Below, in pieces: positions 54,901 through 64,000 of a stretch of 64,000 nucleotides of DNA. Under the pieces are notes generated by a model. It was given only the letters and a program-made list of their open reading frames with translations, had not been told where the DNA came from and made no database searches. Made by a program: the position numbers and the translations under genes. The stretch comes from Amblyornis subalaris (lineage: Eukaryota > Chordata > Aves > Passeriformes > Ptilonorhynchidae): contig JACAXG010000034.1 in assembly GCA_018881555.1 (NCBI GenBank), forward strand, positions 323,327 to 387,326. Reading direction: 5' to 3'. Position 1 is the first letter of the stretch. Every line of letters begins with the position of its first letter.

Positions 54901-55420
54901 CCGTTCACCTTAGAGAGACTGGTTAGCAGANGGAAATGGGCCAGAGAACACAGTCCAGCATTGTCACTACTTCTGGAAATGTTAAGGCCATTCATAGCCA
55001 GTGTAATTCCTCCAGACTTTGCTCAGGACTGTGGGAGGAGGTAAGCAGCTTGGGGCTTGAGGACAGGAGTAGTAAGTCCTGCAGCCTTTCTTAATGGGCT
55101 TCCCATGACTATTTTGATTGCATAGTTACATATATTCCACCTGAACCTGAACTGGGTGCAAGTCCCACAATAAAACTTACAATTTCTTTACAACTTTCTG
55201 TGACCTGAACGTTTTTACATCTGAAATTTCTCAATTGCTCCCTCCCACCACCTCTTCCCCAGTGTCGAGGGCGTTTTCCGTGTCTGGCTTTGCCCCGCCG
55301 AACCCTACCCTCTCGCAGGCAAGGCACAAATGAGCTGAACAATGCTCATTAAGTGTGCAGCATTTAGTGAGTCTCTGACTGACTAATCACATTTTATGTG
55401 CTTTCCCAGTCTGACTGTAC

Positions 55421-55552
55421 CCATTGTTATCTCTCATCTACAACTGTAAATCCTTCCGGGCAGAGACCAGCATTGTTACCTTTGTGTATTACCTAGCTGA
55501 TTTTATGTGCCAAGGATTTTATGTGCTTTGGCAATAAACAGCATAAATATCA
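55421..55552 (+). mobile_element. Ancient L2/MIR-like 3' tail
   Basis: The segment ACTGTAAATCCTTCCGGGCA, then GAGACC, CCTAGC, GTGC and GTGCTTTGGCAATAAA, has the order of elements seen in the LINE2 3' end (CTGTAAGCTCC...GGGCAGGGAC...CCTAGC...GTGC...GTGCTCAATAAAT). It includes an AATAAA at 55533-55538. The direct repeat ATTTTATGTGC is also present. Identification is by remembered pattern only. Confidence 0.55.
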
Positions 55553-58500
55553 TTACACTTTAAGAATATTTGCAAAGTTTTTCTCATTTGCACATGATTT
55601 CTAAATCAGCCAGGACAAGAACCAATCTGGAGATCACATTTGTGTATGAAATCTATCTTGTGCCAAAACTAAGATATCCAAGTAGCAGAGAAAATAAATC
55701 AAAACCTACTGTTTATTTATTCAGTCTCTTTAATGTGTATATATTAGTGTGTTCCACCCTGCCTTTTCTGGTAGGGCTGTATAAATATGTGCCTTAGCTC
55801 AGAGGAGGCTATGGGACCCACCTCTGCAGTGCACCGGCAGCCAGCTGGCCACATCTGTCCCAGATGCTGCAAGCACACCTCTGCTAGCCCTATACCAGCA
55901 AGCCCTCCCTGGGGACAGCTGTGAGGCCTCCTGTGAGACACCTCTGGCTCTGTTTGTATGACTTCTTAGCAAGGGTGTTACATAGGGGATAAAATCCTCA
56001 TAGCCCACTCTCTCTAATCCCCATACATCCTTAGGCAAACAAAAAGAGCCTCCTACGAAAAGGGGCTGAAAGTGGATAAGGCTCCATGCCTTGGCAGTAT
56101 GTGGACATGACATTCCTCCTACTACCTTTATGTGTTTTCCCTAACCTCAGTTGCTTGCAGGCTCTGCCAGCTGAGATTTTCCGGTTCAGTAGGTTGGCAA
56201 CAGCAGTGGCACCCCTGCCATGCTGGGCTCTGGGATGTGGGCATGGGATCTGCACGGGAACATCTGACTCTTGAACTGAGTGCCAGAGCTCATGAAAGCA
56301 CGGACAGGTATATGGTGACCCATTAAACGGTCGTTAGCAATCTGCAGTTACAGTTTTGCTCTTCAAGATGATTCACATGCAGTTGAAAGCCACAAGTCTT
56401 TAGAAGTCTCCTTTGAAAGCTCCTTAAACGACTTTGGCAAGCCTGAGTTGTTGAACAATTTATTATCACTTCTCTGCCAGATGAGCTTGTGAAACAACTT
56501 TAAGAGCAAATTGTACAAAGTGCCCAAGATTGACACAGATGAAGTTTCTTTTCTCTTGTGCCACCCAATCCTCTTTCCCCCATTTCCCAGACATCCAGTT
56601 CTTCCTGGTTTAAAATAGCCTGGCTAGTTATTTCCATTACAACGGCAGCATATCTAGTAAGTTACGTGTCTTCAGCAGCAGTCAGAGGGAAAGGAGAATT
56701 CATTGCTCCATTTACTTGAACAAGATCTTAAAAGTCACTTTTTATAGTAGATGAAATAAATAATACTGTGCTTTCCCATTCCTCTCGCTAGCCCCACAGC
56801 TGCCATGGGAAGCAGTAAAGGAGGTTACACCTGTCTCCAGATTATTTCTCAGATCCTTTGAAGACTATTCCCTCCACAGAAGTTATCGTCCACTCTCCTC
56901 TCCTGGCTCCCTGCTGCCACAAAGCTGTAATGGAATCACTGTGGAGCTACTTGGCGCATCTTTTTTGTTGGTACTTGTCCCTTTCCCCTCTCCTTTCTCT
57001 TTTTCAAAACAATGCAGAAGTCTTTCCATCAGTAGGACTGCCAGCCTCTGCCTAGCTCATGTCATTCCTAAAGAAAAGTGGGATCTGAGTGCCTTTATCT
57101 GCTTTCACACTTCCACCATACTATTTCTTAAAGCTGCCATGCAGCACACACACAAAAGCTCACTGAGGAATTATCTCCATCGAGGACACCAGTCTCCTGA
57201 TGGCTTGAACAGGGTTTGTCACAACCAGCCTGTGAACTGGGCTGAAATCCACCACATCAGCACTGGTGATGGTAACAGCAGAGCAAGGCAGAGAGGCTTG
57301 CCCACTATGAAGGCTGCCCACTATGAAGGAGGGTTGAGTTCAGTAGAAGTTGTCCCAGCCACAGGGAAAAGTTGCCAAAGGGACCCACTAGGTACCTGCA
57401 AAGCTGCTGACTTCACTGGGAAGTATTCCAGTAAATGGGGGGAATTCCACCCTCACCAATGGACAGCATAAACCCTATACTAGGTAACGTATTTACAGCT
57501 AAACTACCCCCGGACAGCTAAGAAAAATAAAGCAACTATCTAAACAGAGCTAAAAAACATACACATACAAACGTTGAATGTGAGACTCTTGAGACACCAT
57601 CACTTCTACCCAGCAGAATACAACTGGCAAAGGGCAAGCGCTTGTGCATTTATTATTTAGCTGCAAGTATTTTACTGTGAAATGAATCTGCCATTCACTG
57701 CCCACCCTGCAGAGAGGACAGATTCAAGCTCTCTGGCAACTTTCCTGGCTGAAGAAGGCGATATCCTCTCCAGCTGAAGAATGCACACACACCGCTAATG
57801 GATCTCGCCATCTAGCAGCACGATGTTTTGATTTCATATTAGAATTGCTTGAAAATAGGGCTTTTAATATCTCTATTGTTGTACATTTCTCCCTCAAAGT
57901 ATGTTTAAAGGACTTAAGCAGACTCATTTCCTTAATTTCGAGCATATCTCTGAAAACTTATTATCCCAGGCTGATGGCATCAAAGAGTGAATTAGGAATA
58001 AAGCCAAGCGAATAAAAACAAAGATATTTCCTTTCAGTTACTGTGCAGCCTTCACAGGCTGCAGAGCATTAGAGCTGCTGAAATACCACTGTCACATTCT
58101 TCAAGATCTGCGAATTAGTGCCTTGCTCTTACANCCTTGGCAGGAAGTGAGGACATGATCCCTGTTACACTTCACCCAACAAAGCTGTGCTGTGCTGAGC
58201 AGCTTTAGATGTGTGGCACTGGAAAAATGTCTTTGAACTATTGCTGTTTGTGTTCCCAGTTTCTGAGACATATTTATCACAGCAAAGTTCCCCTACTAAA
58301 CAAGAAAAACCAAACCCCTGGATTTGATTTTTATAGCACATGCAACCCTTGATTTTACCTTCTGTCCTTCAACATCATTTGCAGAGAAGCAGCAGATCTT
58401 GCAGCAGTCCTGGGCCAGGCTGGAGGTCCACACAGGCCACTGTCCTGGCCATCTCTGATGACAGTAAGGAGCTGAAGTGCTCTGAAACCCAGGGTGAGGA

Positions 58501-60645
58501 GACACTTTGCACGCCCTCACACCAGGGAGCCAAACACAAATCTCCCCATTACAGCCACTGGGAACTGCAACATGGTCAGGAATGGGGGCTTTTGGCATCC
58601 ACAGCTTCTCCACAACTTCATCAGAGATCCCAAGCCAAGATGCCCCCGTCCTGCCAGGTTAAGGAACAACTCCTAACCTCTGCTATGCCTGGAGATTGGA
58701 TATAATTTTAGCAGGGTCCAGGGCAGATCAAGCAGTTATTGCTGAAGTGACTTCTGCAACCTTTTTCTCAAACCACCTCCTGGGAAATGGCTTGGCAGGC
58801 CGGCAGTCGATGCTGTTACAACAAAGTGGAGGGCTGGAAAACCTTTCTTCTGCTTCATGCTCTCCAAAAGCTGTGCTTTCAGAGAGGACGGGAACCAAAG
58901 CCTGTGTGCAGCTCTTCTCCCTGGCATGGTACCTTGGAGATTGATGCAGGTTACGCTTTCTGGTCATTTGGCCCACCATCAGTCATCCTCAATAACTTTT
59001 TCATCTCTGTTATTTCAGCTAAATGGGCAAAGTCCATGAGTTTATGATCTGAGACATAATGCTTCTGCAATGCCCTCTGATGCCCCAGTGGCTCCCTGTC
59101 TGCCCCACAGACTGGCAGCACCGCTGCCATTGGGACTGGCATGCCCTGCCCACATGGCCCAGCACCAGCTGGAACAAAGCAGGAGCTAAATGTGCTGATG
59201 GACAAAAAACATCTTGTGCAAGGGCCAGAGAAGATCAGCTCACCTACAAGACTGAAAAGCAGTTTTAAGAGTGGGCAGGAAGCCTTGGGAACACAAAAAG
59301 CACAGTCTGGTAGCTCTGCACAAGGGATGTCTTGTCTAGGGATACCTGCATGCGGGGCACAGAATCCCAAGGTTCTTGCTTGTGAAAGAGAAACCTAGGA
59401 CCACTTGTTGCAGAGCCCAGGCCTGGGGGTTCTGCCTCCATGTCTCCTGCCTTCCTGAGCTCCCCAAGCACGGCAGGGGAGCATTCATAGTGTGGGAGTC
59501 CGGTTCCCCCACATCGGGGAGGCTGGGTTTGCTGGTGGGCAGCAGCACCCCAGAGTGCCAGGCAGGGTGGGCAGCAGGCAGAGCTGCACAGCCAGGAGCC
59601 CCCAGGCTACGGCCAGCCCTGTGCACAAACCAGCTTTACAAAACACAAGGGCAAGGCCGTGTTTGAGGCTCATTTTGCTTTTCTGAAACTACTGACTTTA
59701 GAAGTTACCTGTGTTTCCTTTGCCCACTGCTTTCCAAGATACACTGCTCAGGCTCCCTCCATCTCTCCAGTTTCTCCTCCGCAAGAGCTGGGCCTGGAGA
59801 CAGTGCTGCAAAGAAGCCAGGAAGGACAGTTCCTTGGTGAGAGGAGCCAGGGTTTCCATGCCCAGCCATGGCAGCACTGTGACAGACCTCGCAGTGCTAC
59901 AGCCTGACAGAACTGGGCAGCGCTGGGCTTTCTCCTTCCCCAGCCCTTGCCAGATGTTTTCCCCATACTCTCTCTTCAATGGTTCTGCAGGGCAGCAGCT
60001 CCAAAACTACCACTTCGAAGTAGCAGCTAATACTGAAAGAGAAGCTGCTGGATCCTTCCCACCATTCCGTGCCCTCTGGGGTCCTTTCTTCTCTCTCTCT
60101 GAGGTTTTAGAATAAGAAAGGACTAATTACTGTTGGAGATCCTAATTACTTTTGCAGCTCCACCCTAACAAGCAAGCTCGTCTGCCTCCTCAGGACAGGT
60201 CATGCCCTGACAAACACCTGGCTGCTGAATTGCTCCAGACAGCGCCTGGGGCTCTGCAGACAGCCTGGGCTCCTGGTGGTGAGGAGACAAATGGGCACGG
60301 ATAGCTGTGGGGTGCAGCAGCTCTCCTGCCCTGGCCTAAGTGGGCAGCAGTGTGCTCTTAGTGGCTGGGAAACCCAAAGGGAGGACTGCAAGGAAGAGGA
60401 ATGCTTGTATGACAGCACGGCCCCCCTGCTCACACAGCCGTGCAGAGGAACTCACTCGTGCACACGCCTGTGCACTGCACTGGAGCTTCCTGCAGCCTTC
60501 CCTAGAGGCAACATAGCACATGCTGATGGAGACCTCCCCCATGGACGGTGATCGTGGAAGGGGTTCTTGGGGCCCTTGANGGCTTCATCCAAGACTGCCT
60601 GACTCTCAGGAACCTGGCTGGATCCTCCTTCCCTAGTGTCCACAG

Positions 60646-60702
60646 CTACAAAACTGGCAGAGATCATCGACAGAAGAGGTGTCTCCTCCAAGCCCAAAGC
60701 AG
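60646..60702 (+). other. Possible orphan exon
   Basis: A pyrimidine-rich acceptor ending GTCCACAG precedes, and a consensus donor CAG followed by GTGAGC ends, a 57-nt segment that is open in the frame LAEIIDRRGVSSKPKA. I do not recognise the peptide. It could belong to a noncoding RNA or be chance. Confidence 0.2.
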
Positions 60703-62237
60703 GTGAGCCCCAGTCACCCCACAGAGCAGAAGATATCCAGCAAACACTGAAACTACTAGGTCTGCCCAAACCTGACCTGCTGCCAGCCCTGCTCCTGGCC
60801 AGGCTGGTGACCTTGGCTGAGCACATCGTCCCCCACATACCTCTAGGGGAGGGGGTGCTGAGCAGGCAGATGTGGCTGCAGCCCCTCAGGAAAAGCCTCC
60901 TCTANAGCTGCACCCGCTCAGAGCATTCCCACCCTGGCCATTGTTTTGGGAATGGCTGGAAAATGTCAGCAGGGCACTGGGTGCGGGTGGGGGGTCAGGA
61001 AAAAGGAAAAAGAGATGATTAGATTTTTTTTTAAATCAGCCAATAAATTATATTAACTTTTCCATTGACCTTTTCTGGGGTCACATTATCAGACTGGTGA
61101 ATGTGGTTCATGAAGATAGGATTATGCTCAGATTTCAAACTGTGCAGAAAGTGCATCCCAAGCAACATGCCAAAATGGAAACATCAGCTCTGCCAGATGG
61201 GTGTGCTTCTTATTATCCTCCCGAGGAAAGCCAGATCCAGCACCTACAAATATTTTATGTATTACTAAAAGGGTCTGGTTCCCACGGAGGCTGGGGATTG
61301 CATAAGGCCTGCCTTTGTCAATGGTGCCATTTACTCCTTTCCTCCTGAAACTGCGGTGACACTAGAGCTGCCTGTGGAGGGACTGGCTTGCAGCAGGCAG
61401 CCAAGATCACTTTCCTGCCCGTGCTTGGCCAGCTTGCCACGGACCAGACAGCTCGGAATACACAGCTTTCCTTGGCCAGGGTGCAAACACTGGCCTGGCA
61501 CCCTGGTACCACGTTTGAGATGGGATAATGTTCAAAGCACGGGAGGGAAGAGGGTGTGAGGGTGCAGCTACATGAGCTGGGTGCCTTGCGAGGGAAGCGC
61601 TGCTGCCCCTGGCTGCCCCAGCCTCAAACCAGGTTTGCCAGGTGTTGGCAGGGCTGCAGCACTGTGCCACATCAGATCAGCTCCGCATCATGAAGTTAGC
61701 AGCAACAGCTCCTTCTGCAGCTGTTGCATCTTCTAGGAATGCTGCAGGGAGCAGGAAGTGTGCCAGCCTGCAGGGGCAGTGACCTTGCTGCCCCCAGGGC
61801 TGTCCTAATCCTCGGGGCTTAGAGAGTTGCCCTGTCCCTTGGACTGCGGCCCCGGCACAGAGGCCTCCTCTCACCCCTGCCAGCCCGGCATGGCCAAAAT
61901 TAGCTTCCCCTGCGTGTGTGCCGGGTAGAAGAGCCACGATTGTATCTCGGAAAAGCATTATTGTATTCCTCGAACCCTATCTTATCAGGAAAAGGAAAAT
62001 GGGACTTTGACAAATTGCCTCTGCAGCGGCCGGGGTAAGCACATGATTTTCGGTAATCGCCCACCCTGTGGTCGCCAGTGGCCACTATTGTTCCCAGCCC
62101 AGCTGTGCCCTGCTGAGTCTGGGCAGCCATGACCCTCCTGAAGGCAAGGGAGCACGTGGGCCCCGGCCACCCTCACTTTGGCTGCACCTGGTACACTGTG
62201 TTTGCAGGTGGGGATGCAGCTGAAGTTAGTTTGATCC

Positions 62238-62268
62238 CCTTATCAGGAGCCTTCAAGTGCTGATAAGG
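62238..62268. promoter_or_regulatory. Inverted GATA pair in a GATA-site cluster
   Basis: CCTTATCAG and CTGATAAGG form a perfect 9-bp inverted repeat separated by 13 bp. Further sites are CTTATCAG at 61981 and TTATCAG at 62331, and a RUNX core TGTGGT lies at 62067-62072. TGACATCA (AP-1/CRE-like) starts just after the pair. Clustering of this kind is typical of blood-cell enhancers; activity is inference. Confidence 0.45.
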
Positions 62269-64000
62269 TGACATCACCTGCCTGGAGCAGGGACTTGAAC
62301 TCTTTTGCAAGGGGAGATGGTTATCAGCAGGCTCTGGCAGGGCTGTGCTGGCTCCACAGCCTCACAGCTGGAAGCAGAGCTGCCCTCGGAGCCCGGGACA
62401 GATAGGAAGGGTTTGTTTTGCTTTGCACAATGGCTACTCAGATCCTGTCCAACAGCAGTGCAGAGAGCACTGCAGAGCACTTCAAAGGCACTCAGCCTAG
62501 TGCTGTCACTACATAGGGGATCCAGCATGGCCAGTGGCTGTCCTGCCCCTGGGACACTCAGCCTGACCCCAGGGACAGCTTGATCCCTGAAATACCAGTT
62601 GCAACAGGAGACACGTTGTTCCCAGTCCCAGGGGAAAGAGGCTCATCACCTGAAGAGCTTATGTCATCCCACAGGAAGTCTAAGAGCCCCCATGAACCCA
62701 TCTCTGCCTGCAAAGCATCCATGCAGGGAGAAGAGCAAGGCNCTCCTATGGTCCCTCCACTCCTTCCTGCTGCAAAGCCAGCAGGGGACCCTGCCCATGA
62801 GGCCCAAAAACCTCTTCAGTGGGTCCATATACTCCACAAACCACATTCCCTGGCAGAGCAGGGAGCAGCAGGTGCCTGGCTCACCTCTGCTGCAAGCCAC
62901 AGGGAAGAAGACCCACAAGGTGACCGTGATGGCCTGTGGGACACACAGCATGATTCTGCAATGATGTCCCACAGAGGACATCTGCCTGGGAGGGGGAACA
63001 GCGCTGGGGCCATGCTGGATGCCTGCAGCCAACCTCACTGCACCCCAGGGCAGAGAGCAAGTGCAGCTGCTGCAAAGTTGCAAACCACAGTAGTGTGTGA
63101 TGTGCCCAAGCCCGAGCACCCCCAGCGCAGCTCCTCCCTTCGCCGGATCCCTGAAATGTTCCTTCCCACAGCCTGAACAAATATGAGCGTGCCCCTTCGT
63201 GGCTCCCACCCTGGCACCTCCATGAGAAGAGACCAGGCACCGTTTGCTGGGCACAGCACCCATCCCACTGCTTTCTGAAGTGCAGCTGTCAATGATGGAA
63301 CACCACGGCAGCCCTTGGGACACGCCAGAGGTTCTCCCTCTGGGGCCAGAGCAGAGCAGGTCAGCACAGGGTGACCTCCTGCAGCCCACCCTGCCACTCC
63401 CAGCGCCACAGCCTGGGGGCTTCCTGAGCCAAAGAGGCAGCCCTGGCCTGCCTCCCTGAACTCTGCTCATCATTCATCCCAGTGTCGCTGCCCAAAATAG
63501 CCTACAATGATTTCCGCACTTAATCTGGGTCTGCTCTGAGCCTGCAGGCTACAATCTGAATTTGGCTCTAGCCAGCTTCATTTCAGTCCTCCCTGTCCCC
63601 CTCACTCTGAGACACAGCAGAGGCATTCATCCTTTCCTTTCCTCTGCTGTCCCAATGGTGCCCACCCCAACACATTCCCCCTCTTTGGGACAGAACACCT
63701 CTACAGGGGCTCACTTCCATCCTTACTAAGATGCCATCCACACCCCTCGTGCCTCTTCTTGTGGCATGTTCAGCTCTGGGCACTGGGGGAATGCCCAGTG
63801 CCGAACACACACCAGCATGGCACAGATTCCCTCCCAGCCCTTGTCCTAGCAGCTCCCATGACCAACCTCATCTTTGGCAGCAGCTACTCCTGCTCCTAGC
63901 CCTGCCTGCATTGACACCACTCTCTCTCTGTCCCCACCACTCTGAAATATATAACGTGCAGCTCTGCCCCTCAGCCACTCAGCAATGCTTTCAACACCTG

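Larger units (their letters stand above)
52001..64000. other. Intergenic DNA upstream of ATP13A3
   Basis: GC content rises from moderate near 53-57 kb to clearly higher beyond about 58 kb. I recognise no protein gene. In human the next gene on this side is TMEM44; I looked for the end of its protein on the minus strand and did not find it. Open frames here, including a 269-codon one, resemble no family I know. Confidence 0.6.

Overview
This is vertebrate nuclear DNA, most likely from a bird. It carries widely spaced, spliced exons, a CpG-island promoter and degraded CR1 retrotransposon remnants, and the encoded protein is very close to amniote ATP13A3. There are no bacterial, viral or plasmid features. 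The species cannot be named from the sequence alone.

The window is dominated by one gene on the minus strand, ATP13A3, a P5B-type transport ATPase of endosomal and lysosomal membranes that imports polyamines. I traced 30 coding exons by hand, from the start codon at 30710 to an exon ending at 3402. All have GT-AG splice sites and compatible phases, and together they give about 1158 codons without a stop. Every catalytic motif is present: TGES (actuator), PPALP (membrane segment 4), DKTGT (phosphorylation, Asp494), KGAPE (nucleotide binding), VTGD and GDGANDCG (hinge). The last roughly 90-100 residues (end of membrane segment 10 and the C-terminal tail) are missing. Their exons should lie to the left of position 1.

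Layout: 1-3401 is intron downstream of the last visible exon; 3402-30753 holds the coding exons; 30754-51638 is a 20.9 kb first intron with a degraded CR1 element near 45.7-46.5 kb; about 51.0-52.0 kb is a CpG island with GC boxes, ETS-like sites, a CACGTG E-box and the probable noncoding exon 1; 52.0-64.0 kb is upstream intergenic DNA with rising GC. No gene is recognisable in the intergenic part, but it contains an L2/MIR-like relic, a possible orphan exon and a cluster of GATA sites with a perfect inverted pair.

I found no evidence of a wholly new system. The points most worth checking are an 18-nt microexon, two competing splice donors in exon 1 separated by GC-rich tandem repeats, the GATA/RUNX cluster upstream, and a concentration of single ambiguous bases over introns 4-5 that also touches coding exon 6.
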